A stretch of 64,000 nt of DNA from contig OENT01000150.1 in NCBI GenBank assembly GCA_900239685.1, forward strand, positions 121,803 through 185,802, in the 5' to 3' direction. Made by a program: the position numbers and the translations under genes. Positions 13,601 through 24,700 of this stretch are shown piece by piece. The notes under the pieces were generated by a model that did not search any database, was not told the DNA's origin, and saw nothing but the letters and a program-made list of their open reading frames with translations. Each line of letters begins with the position of its first letter. The first letter of the stretch is position 1. This DNA comes from Rotaria macrura. Its lineage: Eukaryota > Rotifera > Eurotatoria > Philodinida > Philodinidae.

Positions 13601-16600
13601 TGGAATAATCAATAGTAATAATTCTTGTTTTAATGTTGTCCAGACAGTCTGAAACGATATAGCAGAAAAAAAGAAATACAGTGGTGTTAAATGCAATTGT
13701 GCATCTGTATGAATATATTGGAATGAGAAGCGTGAAAGTCGACTTGGTCAAATTCGACAGCTTCAAATCAGTTAAATCTTAAACTTCTAGATATGGATTC
13801 AACTGTACCTCAAGATCTCGTTGAATATCGCATTGGTTATGTATTTCTTTGTCAGTCTCTATTTTTGTTTTTGATCATCATTCTTTTTTTTTTAAGAAAA
13901 CAAATAATTCTTGTCGCCGAAATTGAAGAGAAAAATTCAATATTATTGTGAAGCACTATTATAACGAATAATATATATACATATACGAGCGTTCATAATA
14001 TTCCCCTTTTTTTCTTATATTTGAAATAAAAGTATTCTTTTTTTTTGAAAACTCAGAGTATCGACAGATCAGTGTTCTGCATTTGATCTGTGTCTATCCA
14101 ATAAAGTCGACGATTTTTGAACGTTGGACGATGAGAGTTCAACTAGGCAAATTACGGATTCATTTTTTCAAGACATACACGAATTAATGTTGTTCTTGCT
14201 TTCTGATCAACTGAAATATTATACGTGACGAATTCTGTATTAGCACGTGAATACTTATAATCGAAGTAAAAAGACTAAATAAGTAAAAAAAAACAACAAA
14301 GGATTTAAAGAGTACAGTTAATTTGATGTGTACTAGTTAGTACTAATAATATTTCATCACCTTATCTTTATTGATTAGATTTAACCATGCTATCACAAGA
14401 AAGCAATTTATTTTTTCTGTGCTTCTCAACAAGTTGGGAACGATATTCTTCTTTTGATTTATACACGCATCAGTAAAATCATTCTTATCATTTCTACTTG
14501 CGTAAAAGTGTGTCTCGTGCACATGCACATGTTGATTTATGTACTTGTTATAATCTCATCACAACAGCTATCAATTCTGCATTGCTACGAGTATTTATGT
14601 AGAACAATGATGATGAGAGAAAATAGAAAATTAATATGAAAATTTCATGAGCTTCAATACAATAAGAATATTGAATTTTCAAAAAAAATAGAAAACAGTG
14701 AATACTGTTGGAAGTTATAGAATTTGAAAAACTTCGGATTGAATGTGTTTATGAAAATTGTCATAGCTATCAGTTAAATTCTAAGAGAACGGGTTCAGTG
14801 TAGGAAACTATCAAACATCAATAAATACAAAGTTGGTGAGTTTCCACTGATATATATATCTTGTTGGGCAGTATTATCAATAATTTCGTTTATACATATA
14901 AAAACAGTTAAAGTAAACATGACTGATAAAGATTTTTCCACTGAAGTATTCCAACATTGATATACGAACAAGTTAGCAAATGCAATGCGAAAATTTCCTA
15001 GTTCAAAAAGTCATGTTTTTCTTTTCATGTTTCTGAATTTGATCAGTTTTTTCTCTCACGAAAACTAGAAGTATGTAAACTGAACTAATGAATTGCACGA
15101 ACAGTATTCTGAGACATGAGAGACAATAGTAGCCAAGGCAATAATCATTCAAGAGATAGTTTCTACCAATTAGAATATTGGCTTAGAGTCGCATTGTATC
15201 ATTGATACGACTTCAAGTTATCAAAAGTTCTTTTCAATCATGAGCAAACTGTATGAGAGCCTCATCAATCTGTTATTCACTCGAGAAAATGAAACGGAAC
15301 TTATTGAATATTTCAAATCATTTTTCACATAACACTAAAATCTTATTAAAATTCGTTTTAAAATCAAGCAAAAAGGGAACGAAAGACGTGACATTAATTT
15401 TTGTTTTGTTTATCAAATAGAAGAGACAATATTTGTCGTGATTTCATAGCATCAATTTATAAAAGGCTAAGATAATGTTATTGATTAGGATACTTTAGTC
15501 ACATTGACACTTACACAATGCCCTTGATAGTTAGTTGTTCGAAATCGAAATAATGAAAATTTTGACAGACATTCGAAAAGAGTATATCTTGCGTAAAGTG
15601 AATGAAACGTAAACTTCATTATGCACAGATACGATTTATGTAAGAGTAGAGACCGATGGGTTCACCCGAATCATTTTCATCTCGTGTCACAAAATATGCA
15701 ACAAGAGTCACACTTGCATTCACGCTGTGATAATATTCTGTTTCGAAAACGAGATACATATTTGACAACTATTTATTGTCAATCATGAATACTCTGTCTT
15801 TGCGATAATGAAAGCATGAGTATGAATTTCATAACTTACATGCAACTGTAATAATCCAAGAAAAATTAATTCACTCGAACGTTGTATTCCATGTCGAAAT
15901 ATTTCCAATACGGTCGTATATAAACCTGTATCCGCAATACGTAGTAAGCATTCAATTAAATTTAATGAACGCCTAAAATCAACAAGAAAAATCTTAAAAC
16001 CGAAATGTTGTATTTTTGATTTACCAAGTCCACGTTTCTTTTGTATCATCCAATGGATGTTTTAGACAATCAATCAAAACAGGATGTGTTGGATGATCAC
16101 CGAAACAAAATATATCTGGATAACGAATAGCTTGTGCTAACCATGACAACTAAAGGAAAATTCGGTTTTGTGATAACTTCTTTCAATGTCAACATTTATC
16201 GTACTTGTCCTTCGACATTATTCCATCGACCATAGACTAAATCAATATAAAAATCAACAGGTAAAGCTCGACGAAGCGCAGTTACAAGAAGTACTAATGC
16301 TTGTCGGTCACGTACAATAAAACCGGGATGATCAAGTTCTTTGACAACATCTTTCCAATTGACAGTTGGCATCTATCAAAATACGATATGTTAGTTCTTT
16401 TCAAAAATCAAATAATCCGATTTTTTTCTCTGATGGTTTCATACTAAATCATTAATGGCAAGGACAAATGTATCAACATTCCATGTTTGTAAACAACTTT
16501 TATCATTCTTTATGATCATGTCAGTACCGTTAAAATCCTAAATACATTTATGAATGACGAGGACGAAAAGCGAGTTATCCAGAACTTCTATTTACATAGA

Positions 16601-19160
16601 TTCGAGTGTTTTCATTAAGACCAGAATGAGTTTTAATCATAATTGAAAGCATTCGAGCAATAGTCGATGGTTTTAGTTCTTGTAAGCCGAAATGGATTAG
16701 AGCATTACGGCAATCTTCGACACATGCTGTAAAATTGTAACCCATTTCAAGAATAACATCAGCTAGAGAATCATCCATTTGTAACTGAAATAATAAAAAG
16801 AGCATTGGATTTAAGAGTTAATTTGAAATGGAAATTTTCATTCGATATATCTTCATACCACGGTGGTTGAAAGATTACTCGAATCTGATATAAAAGGATT
16901 CGAATTGAGATCTATGGATAAACTATTCGATGAATAGAGAAATGGTAAAAGTATTAGTGAACGATTGCTTCCTATTCGTTCTTTTGGATACTCTAAAGTA
17001 GAAATAGAATAAAAATAAATTAAAAATAAATAAATGTATTCAACCTCTGCGTAGAATATGAAGAAATTTTTCGTAATCTTCAGTTGTAATCAATGATCCC
17101 ATTGAACCATTCGATGAATAATGTCGCATGAGTAGTAAAAGTGAGTGGAGTACTTCAATTGATAAGTCGTTTAAATTTGTTTCACCGATGTCATTATCTT
17201 CTTTGAAAAGATAACCAGAGCAATAATATTGAACAATAATGAAAAGGAAAATCTATTACATTGATTAACGAAATCAAGTGAAGAAACAATATCAGTTTCA
17301 TTCAAATCAATACTCATCGATTTTCAAACGTTGACCAAAAATGAAATGTGACAGTGAATTTTCCGAGAACAATACAAAAGCTTAATGAATGTACTCATAT
17401 ATCATTATATAAACGAGATAGACTACTAAATATTCGATCGTCAATGTATCGGACGAGGTGTGTTTTGAGCACCACAGAATATGACAACTGAGCACCGATT
17501 TAATTGTATGCGAAATGAGCACCGAAAAAGAAGACTATTGACCACCGATTTAATTACACATGAAATGAGTCCAATAAAATTATCCTCTTTAGAAGAAAAG
17601 TAGAAACAATAGATAGATAGTAAATACAATGATGAAACAATAAGTATTAATATTATAAAGAATTTTTACTAATATATTGTTTGGAACGTAAACTTGTATT
17701 TCATATTGGCATAATGAATATTTCCGATATTGACTACAACTATATGAATATTTAGTATAGAATCGGTTAAATTTGTGGAACGATACTTAGATACTTGATG
17801 CTATGGTACTATTGCATTAGCCTCATCGAGAGATTTTACGAGATTTAAAACTTGAAATTCATTGTTTGACATTTTGCCTTGATTGACAGAAATTCTTACG
17901 AATTTACTTCTATTGATTTATATGTGAAACATAAGTCCTTTGGATTTAATAAATTAATTGTCATGAGATTAACCGATTCGACCTGAGCTTATTACAAAGA
18001 AATACTTGTCACCATACATACTGCAAATTCGATCGGTTTTAAATGAGTTTATCTCATTTATATTGTTTTTTAATTTGATCCTTATTTCACGTGTAATTAA
18101 ATCGGTGGTCAATAGTCTTCTTTTTCGGTGCTCATTTCACATACAATTAAATCGGTGCTCATTTGTCTTATTTTTCGGTGCTCTTTTCGCATACAATTAA
18201 ATCGGTGCTCAGTTGTCATATTCTGTGGTGCTCAAAACACATTTAATCCCAGTGTATCCATCGGTTTTTCAAACGAATTTCATTCAAAAACATTTCCAAA
18301 AACGTTCAGTATCGAAATGACAGTAGTTTGAAGTAATACGAAATTCATAGGAGAGGTGAAGTTTGTGTCTGCAGATATTCTTTCAATCAGACATTTTTAT
18401 TCGTGAGCTTTTTACAACTTGTTTCTTTTTCAATAGAAGACTTTTTAATTGCGAAGTTTTTTCTTTCTTTCCTTGATCGTAGATGATTTTTCAACATACA
18501 TACCGTTCAATACAATTCGTAAAAATTCAGGTAACCGTTGCTGTATATGTTCATGTGTTAATAATTGAAGTTCAGTGTGTGCAGAATTTTGCAAAGCAAA
18601 CACAAATACAAGTTCTTGTGCACGAGTTAATTTAAATGATTTACACAATGATGCTAAAAATCCATTGGGAGATGATGGAAGTTTCAGTGACTATTTACAA
18701 AAGAGGAAAATGTACGTTGGAAATGTCTTCTTTTCATTGAAATCATCAAAAATTTCTATCGTTCTACCTTTTGTGTTATAGCTGTGTCAAAAGCATAGCA
18801 TATTAAAGTTACGAAATTGGGTTTGCATATTAATGACGGAATTTCTTGTATCCAATAATTTAAATGAATATTTTCGGGACGTTTTATTAATGAACTACTA
18901 TCAGGTTCGATTGATTGTAAATCGACATATGACATGAGAGTTCGGTATAAGTGTCGTTCAGCTTCGAATCCATGTTCTGACACGAGCTAGAAATATAAAC
19001 CAAAATTGAGATCATTCAAACATTGAAAAAACACAAAAATTTTGTTAAGAAAACATACATTTGCTATTTCAGTTAGTGAATTTTTGAAATTCTTCTTCGA
19101 TAAATTCTTTAGTACAAATGAAATTTGAGCAAGTGCTATTGACACTGCATCAAGATTCAT
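414..19160 (-). CDS. CNOT1: CNOT1, scaffold subunit of the CCR4-NOT deadenylase complex (28 exons)
   Basis: The product is the scaffold that holds CAF1/CCR4 deadenylases and NOT modules together for cytoplasmic mRNA deadenylation and repression. Exons (minus strand): 19160-19059, 18986-18768, 18690-18500, 17312-17260, 17197-17045, 16992-16859, 16784-16596, 16537-16445, 16373-16205, 16149-16025, 15972-15840, 13648-13541, 13472-13227, 13164-12753, 11167-10950, 10889-10654, 9014-8696, 8641-8495, 8417-8232, 8156-8040, 7962-7852, 7781-7647, 6854-5679, 5348-4419, 3701-3304, 2214-1273, 1209-1075, 534-414. All have AG/GT borders and matching phases. The ATG at 19160 gives [15 protein letters not shown], very like the human start MNLDSLSLALSQISY. 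Long matches to remembered human CNOT1 run to the C terminus. Predicted length is about 2,498 residues (human about 2,376). Exon 9 has one extra base (run of five T at 16319-16323). Borders of exons 3 and 4 are the least certain. Confidence 0.96.
2898..2993. repeat. Near-perfect 96-bp hairpin in a CNOT1 intron
   Basis: Two arms of about 46 bases pair around a centre near 2945. The left arm contains AAGGCGGGTGGATACAGCTA and the right arm its complement with few mismatches (GGCGGATGGATACAGCTAT read on the other strand). No coding frame needs it, and it lies wholly within intron 25. It could be a palindromic MITE or a precursor-like hairpin. Confidence 0.85.
4419..5348 (-). other. CNOT1: CNOT1 exon 24: connector region before the NOT module
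   Basis: This single 310-codon exon corresponds to the HEAT-like connector between the CNOT9-binding domain and the NOT module in human CNOT1. The aligned landmarks are the opening [15 protein letters not shown], the segment [20 protein letters not shown], and the end [11 protein letters not shown]. It carries an insert of consecutive threonines (about 4665-4690), coded by a GTT/ACA-type repeat, that vertebrates lack. Confidence 0.85.
5679..6854 (-). other. CNOT1: CNOT1 exon 23: CNOT9-binding domain (DUF3819)
   Basis: This is the largest exon, 392 codons. It starts with [20 protein letters not shown], then a low-complexity Ser/Gln stretch, then the conserved block beginning [11 protein letters not shown] and [17 protein letters not shown]. 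It also contains [17 protein letters not shown] and [20 protein letters not shown], matching the human CN9BD that docks CNOT9 (RCD1). A second Asn/Ser/Thr-rich insert lies near 6030-6130, inside the domain. Confidence 0.9.
7647..8641 (-). other. CNOT1: CNOT1 exons 18-22: CAF1-binding MIF4G domain
   Basis: These five exons, separated by introns of 70-80 bp (8232-8157 and the others similar), encode the MIF4G domain that binds the CAF1 deadenylase (CNOT7/8). Diagnostic stretches: [66 protein letters not shown]-like [12 protein letters not shown], and [12 protein letters not shown]. These are among the most conserved residues of the family. Confidence 0.93.
8696..11167 (-). other. CNOT1: CNOT1 exons 15-17: TTP-binding HEAT/MIF4G-like domain and linker
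   Basis: Exon 15 (11167-10950) carries [11 protein letters not shown] and [15 protein letters not shown]. Exon 16 (10889-10654) carries [20 protein letters not shown] and [15 protein letters not shown], matching the domain that binds tristetraprolin and Nanos-type repressors. Exon 17 (9014-8696) begins [20 protein letters not shown] and passes into a Gln/Asn/Pro-rich linker. The intron between exons 16 and 17 is 1.6 kb and includes an (AT)n run near 10585-10615. Confidence 0.9.
10585..10616. repeat. (TA)n microsatellite in a CNOT1 intron
   Basis: Alternating T and A with one ACAT interruption, inside intron 16. Confidence 0.9.
11489..11730. other. Polypyrimidine tract and promoter-like sequence in CNOT1 intron 14
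   Basis: A run of CTTTTT/CTTTC (about 11489-11562) is followed by ACACAC, a short GC-rich patch (CTCGGCCGCCG), a TGACGTAC motif near 11662, TATATAAA near 11696 and an ATG at 11711. The following open frame is only about 30 codons and resembles nothing I know. The motif order looks like a plus-strand core promoter inside the intron, but could be chance composition. Confidence 0.25.
12753..19160 (-). other. CNOT1: CNOT1 exons 1-14: N-terminal HEAT-repeat region
   Basis: These exons encode the N-terminal HEAT scaffold. Landmarks in order: [15 protein letters not shown] (exon 1), [16 protein letters not shown] (exon 2), [20 protein letters not shown] (exon 7), [13 protein letters not shown] (exon 9), [16 protein letters not shown] (exon 10), and [18 protein letters not shown] (exon 13). 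Exon 14 ends in a Ser/Thr/Asn-rich low-complexity tail. Introns 3, 11 and 14 are large (1.2, 2.2 and 1.6 kb). The others are short. Confidence 0.9.
17459..18241. mobile_element. Foldback (long TIR) element in CNOT1 intron 3
   Basis: Inverted arms of about 130-170 bp. The left arm starts TGTGTTTTGAGCACCACAGA at 17459 and the right arm ends with its complement at 18241. The arms are built of a subrepeat around CGGTGCTCATTTC and ATTAAATCGGTG; the right arm carries one more copy (about 50 bp) than the left. The roughly 480-bp loop is AT-rich without a gene. I could not see a convincing target duplication. Confidence 0.85.
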
Positions 19161-19519
19161 TTTACTTGAAACGGTCAAAGCCGATGATGACGATGTTTGA
19201 GTCGTTGTGTCTAAAATTTCGATATTTCTTGAGAATAATAAAAGATAGAATCCAGAAAAAATGTTTCGTCTTAATTTCAAGATTGAAAATTCATGTCTTT
19301 TTTCAATATATCATTGCAATAGACAAATGACAAAAGGTCAATGTAATGCACGTGATCGAGAAAACTTAAGAATAGATAACTTTTAAAAATATCAATTCTT
19401 TCGTCTTGATACTCCTATCCTGTGTTAAGTCTCATGATTATGAGTTCGAACGACGGTTTAAAAAATAATTTAAAGCATGAAAAATATGTCCGTTAAATTA
19501 AAAATTTTGAAACATTTAT
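19161..19519. other. Intergenic stretch upstream of the CNOT1 start
   Basis: About 360 bp between the CNOT1 ATG and the possible 3' exon of the next minus-strand gene. It should hold the CNOT1 5' UTR and promoter, unless a 5' non-coding exon lies further away. No clear TATA box was seen. Confidence 0.4.
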
Positions 19520-19651
19520 TCAATAGATTTGAATAGAAGGAGTTGATTTTTTTTGTACAGGAATGAAACTTTCATTGGAACTTTGCAACTCAATTTCTTC
19601 GATGATAGATGTCACTTCATAACGAAGTTGATCAATTTCGTTTTTATGAAG
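19520..19651 (-). CDS. Possible 3'-terminal exon of an unidentified gene
   Basis: On the minus strand an AG acceptor at 19653-19652 opens a 43-codon frame beginning LHKNEIDQLRYEVTSIIEEI, coiled-coil-like, ending in TGA, with AATAAA overlapping just after the stop. A second coding-like stretch without clear borders lies upstream (about 19690-19870, containing DLHSIDIYFNEDLYRHYLKN). I could not join the two with a good donor. The parent gene is not recognised, and may have been interrupted by the transposon starting at 20165. Confidence 0.35.
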   Translation of the reverse strand, partial: LHKNEIDQLRYEVTSIIEEIELQSSNESFIPVQKKSTPSIQIY

Positions 19652-20164
19652 CTATATGCGCACTTCTGATTCTCAATCGATTAAAATAAGACAAAATCAT
19701 CTTTTTGTCTTTTTATCCATTTGAATACAGATCGACATAAAACGCTTTAGAAAGAAATAATATTTCCTCAGATTTAAATGATTTTTGAGATAATGCCGAT
19801 ATAAGTCCTCATTGAAGTAGATATCAATCGAATGAAGATCTCTATCTGATTCTTGTATAATGCTTGACTACTGATCTGCCCCATTTTTTTGTTATCCATC
19901 ATGCTTGATATTAGATGGTATTAAATTACTTATTGAACATGAAGCAGGTACAGATAAATCTAGGCACAAGAAGTAAGAAAATATTTACGTCAAGAAAAAG
20001 ATAATTCGCTTTTTATATTATTTTTGACATTGACCATGAAGTATTAGTGCTCTTCGTTTATCATTTTTCTGTGAATATATTTGTCCTGTTAAATATTTTC
20101 TTCATTAAAATCTAAAATTTATAAATGAAGCCGATAATTATTTTTTTTCATTATCAAATGAACA

Positions 20165-21693
20165 AGTGGCGGCGGAGCCATTGAGATCCGTGACACTTGA
20201 GTCTCACCTAGCTTTTAACTGGAGAAGCTCAGCCTCACTTGATTTCGGAGGGAATGTTGTTATTTTTTATTCAAAGAATGTGCTATGTTAAGCACTTGAC
20301 ACGTTCAGAGACATATTCTCACATATATCTATGTTCACAAGTCAATATTCTTGTCTCTATTCTTTCCAGATTCTTTTTTTGCTGAGTAATCTGTCAAAAT
20401 TCTATTTAGTCTTGAAGTTCAGTCAGAACTCTTTCTATCGATAAAAGAAAGATAGAAGATTCTTTCTTAACAGAATAGCGAAAGGAATATCATTCTGCTG
20501 TTCTTTTCGCTCTATATAAATTTCTAATACTCATTTTATCGTGCATTCGTTCACACAAAGCCAAACTGTTAATATGATGAAATGAACAAAAAATATTGAA
20601 ATGCATGCGGCTCCTATATGTTGCAAATTAACGATTAGTATATACTAATATCTTATGATGAAATTTATTAGTTTATTTAGCTTTTTCTAAGCCTATAAAG
20701 GATGAACTTGACGAAGAAGATTTGTAGTAGTGAGCAGTTGCTGAATATTTCAATAGATTTTTTTCTTTACTCGAAACACTGTCATTTCTCTATTAAAATT
20801 GTCAGTTTCATAACTGCCTTTGTTCGCATTTTTTTCGTGTCGTTACTTGTATCCTTCTGTAATTTTTGTTATTTATCTAAGGTATTGAAATAAAATTTAG
20901 CATTGTAGCACTATTTTTTCAGTTATATTTTTATCGTGAAAACGATTTACTGACAATAACGTTAATGACGATAAATCGTATTATAGTACACGCACTAATT
21001 CAAAAAAATAATGCAAGAATCTGATCGGATTACTCAAGAAAAAACCGTAGACTATATTGAAAAGAGTCAGCTCAAGACTTCAACAATTGTAAGATTCTTT
21101 CCAGATTAGAGATTTCTTGCCTATAGTCATCGAAGATATAAAACAAAAATCTTCACAGATTTCTCAGCAAAACAAGAATCTGGTAAGAATAGAGACCAGA
21201 ATATTGACTTGTCGACGTACACGTATCATAGATATACCTTTTTTTCTTTCATTTTCTTCATTTGGACCTTTCTCTTTTTGTGTTGTTCAGACATTTTGCC
21301 TCTTTTTCATGTTTTCTTCATAATGTGATTAGTTTTTCCCTAGTTGGTTTATGAACACCATGAAAAAGAGGAAACAAAAAAGGTCAACAGAGTATACTAA
21401 ATCGACAACTGATTTATCAGCGTCGATCAGCGATAAAAATAGTGAAGAAATTCCACATGAAGATCCATCACTTATCGTTGTCGATGCTGACCCCGAAGAA
21501 CAGTTATCAAAGTGTGAATTATCCTGTTGTGCGTCATCAACAGTGTACGTGTCGGCGACCGGATCCGAATCGCAATCAACATCGATGAAAGGGAAATGGT
21601 CTTCTCAAGCATCATGGTTCAAAAATTTCCCCTACCTTACTTAATGAAAAAATATTTTGAGCCTCACCTGGTTTGACGACGCTCCGCCGCCCC
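20165..21693 (+). mobile_element. hAT-like DNA transposon, internally deleted
   Basis: The element starts AGTGGCGGCGGAGC and ends GCTCCGCCGCCCC, near-perfect terminal inverted repeats of a style common in hAT elements. It is flanked by an 11-bp direct repeat TCAAATGAACA (20154-20164 and 21694-21704) that would contain the 8-bp hAT target duplication. At about 1.5 kb it is too short for an autonomous copy. Inside, only an N-terminal transposase-like fragment remains (21351-21644). Confidence 0.75.
21351..21644 (+). pseudogene. N-terminal fragment of a TTF-zinc-finger hAT transposase
   Basis: 97 codons starting with a Lys/Arg-rich basic segment (KKRKQKR), a Ser/Glu-rich low-complexity middle, and then KGKWSSQASWFKNFPYLT followed by a stop. 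In ZMYM/TTF-type hAT proteins the sequence '(S)SWFxxFPWL' leads directly into the TTF zinc finger and the catalytic RNase-H-like domain. Both are missing here, so the element is a deletion derivative. The assignment rests on this motif and the surrounding terminal repeats. Confidence 0.5.
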
Positions 21694-21704
21694 TCAAATG
21701 AACA

Positions 21705-24700
21705 TGAACGTAAAATAAAAGTGAATAAATGCATTCACTTGTTGTACAACATATGAGTCATTTCAAGTAAAGTACGACCGATTCATTGATAGAGCGCTCA
21801 ATCGATGTTCCCAGATTTGACTAATTTTAACATATGTGATTGAGACGACAGTTTTTATGAGTTTTGGTGAAAGCCCATTTAAAACATATTCAACCGTTCC
21901 TTTTATATTCAATTTTTACGAAAAGCATTATGTAATGCTACCCAGGTCGTACAGAACGATCCGTTTACGGTGTTCAACGAATACCAAACGGCATTCCTTG
22001 AAATTTCCTTTACGAACATCGGTTTACGGAATGCTTATGGAGCAGTTATCCAAGAGCGCTGAACATTACGTAAACCAGACCGCATACAGTCTTTTTTCTG
22101 ACCTTATCGCCATAAATATCGCCAAAGTATTAGTATATTTTCTCGCATACGGGAATGAAGAGCGGAAGCGACTCGTGATACCACAGCATCGAGCAGCTAA
22201 TTAAGGTGGTTCTTCAGACTAAAACGTGAACGGTGTGTAATCATGCGGTTTACGGGCCGTAATCGTTCTATGTTGTCCTTTCACGTTCTGTGTAATATTT
22301 AGTTTAGTTGTGCAGAAATGTGTAAAGACAGAGAGAATATCATGCTGTAGCTTTCACGTTATATTTTTGTTAACTTTCAATGTAACTTAGTCTCTCCAAC
22401 AAGAATTTAAATTAATGGAACTTTATTATTACACACTAGAGTATCAATGAAGGGTATCCCAACTGATTTTTACAAGAAAACCCAGATAGGCTTCACTACA
22501 CCTGAGTCATGTTAGCGATAAAAAACTGCTGGGTGGGGTACTGTTATCAGCCGTATTCTTTAGCTTTAAAGTAGTATGCCTTATGAAAGCCGCGTCTTTG
22601 TCGTTAAACTTTTTCTGCGAATACAGGACGATCGTAATGTTTGATCTCCGTATAATTGCTAATTTAGAATAATTTTTCGTTGCAAAACGGTCAGTTATTG
22701 GGTACACTGTAACGCATCGTTTTTTATCAATATAAAGTCTCCTAGGAGCTTCATTCCGACAATTGGATCCGATAATTTTTCTATCGGAGATTCTCTAATC
22801 AGACGAAATCCCATCGGATTCCTGGTTTCGATCTGACATTCGGACCCCTGTTGTTGGATTTTGTCGAATCCTACTATCGGAATCCAATTGTATTTTATCC
22901 CATGATCTAGCAGGCCTCTACAATTGGGATTAAATGCTAATTCGTACATAAATAAGAAAATAGGTTTCTCACGTCGGATCCGTTAGTGGTCCCACAACCC
23001 GGATTCCGATAGGATTTCATTGGATCGTAGGATCCGGTTGGATTCGGTATCGGATTCATTGACCTGGGATGTTTACGAGACTGATACAAGACGGTGCGTA
23101 TTTCTGCGCCACATAATACGGTCTGTCACGGTCCGAAAGTGAACCGTATTGATGCCGCTTCTTACCGTAAATACTGCGTTTTAACAAAATTTTCCTTGCG
23201 TATTCGTATCTTGAACGATACCGTTTTAATCGACCTGAGTACTTTTACAAATGGTGATATTTGGCATCCTATATCTCAGCAACGCATAAATTCTTTTGAG
23301 TTGAAAGTTTTTGTAGATTTATATCCGACAAAGTTCTACATGTGTAGAAAATTTAAGCTCTAAAAGTTGAGGCATTGGTAGTTTTTGAATTTTACTACGC
23401 GACTGAAAAATCAATCTTTTGACTATTTTCAGCCGTTCATATCTCTAGATTAAAAATTGACACGGACTTGAAACTTTGTAGATAAGCACATCTTAATGAT
23501 GTCTGCTCAACAGATAAATTTGAACTTTCTAGAGTAAAACATCCGTCCAGGGCATTTGTAACAAAAATCTAATTTTCGCTGAAAAGTCGATTTTGGACCT
23601 TACTTTTCTTCCAGGACAAACCCTAACTTCTTCGCGGAAATGCCTGGCGTTAAAGAACATACTTGGGTTTACAAGTTCGTATAAAAATAAACATGGGTCA
23701 TTGACAAGTCGCCTTGAAATTAACCAATCTTTTATCCGAAAAGTGCATTTTATGAATTTTGCTGAATTACAGCCCCTTTTGTGAATGTCTCCTGAACTGC
23801 CCACTAGAAAAGATTAAAACTTTCAGAGAAGTTACAAATAATAGAATATAGTAAATATTTGTGCTAGACTCCAGATTGCAGAATACCTAAATCTGTAAGA
23901 TACTCGAATCTGATTAGATGAGAACTAACCTAATTATTCTACTCAAATGTTTTTCTTGATAGTTAGCCTGATCAAAGTTAAACCTTTTCCTTTGGTAGTT
24001 CAACTCTTATCTCGCACGTTCAAATTGTGTTCAGTTCAAAAATTATCTTTGATGAAGCGATAAACTAAGATATTGGAAAAACTGAGATACTTTCTTCAAT
24101 TTGATTAACAAGGACCGTACGTCACCTTTGTACAGATATATATTTTCGGTCGATTAGTAGATTATATGGCTGACGTATTGAGTACATGAAAATGGGGCTC
24201 TGCATATACTCACGGGTCTTGTAAACATAGAAGCAGTTTTCGGTCCTTTCCGCCTTAAAGTTCATTTTTTCGATAAAACTATATTGGAAACATCGTTCAT
24301 CAAAGGTTAACCAGCCGTGATGGTTTCATCGTGAGTTTCAAAGATGTCAGAGATCTTGCTCGATGGCATTAGTAATTGAAGGGACGAGTATGGGATAGTG
24401 AACAGCATAGGTCATTGTCTTTCCTCTTGTGATGCCGAAAAACGAAAGTAACGAAATTCTGTTATAAATGTATGATCATTGAAAACAAATAGCAAAGAAA
24501 ACAAAGAGGAATTTGAATAATGGGATGATAGCTGTAAAACATTGGTTACTCATCAAAATACATCTATAAAATTTCCAGAAGAAAAAACAAAGAATTAAGG
24601 TGTATTTGTTGCAATCGGATCGGTGCCGAACCTCCTCAACAGTGTAAAGGATGATTAAAGTATCTTAGACTGGCCTATTAATTGCATCTTGTATTTTTAT

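Noticed and set aside
19410-19460. A GAGTTCGAACG motif resembling a tRNA B box
   Set aside because: No acceptor stem, anticodon arm or A box could be paired around it.
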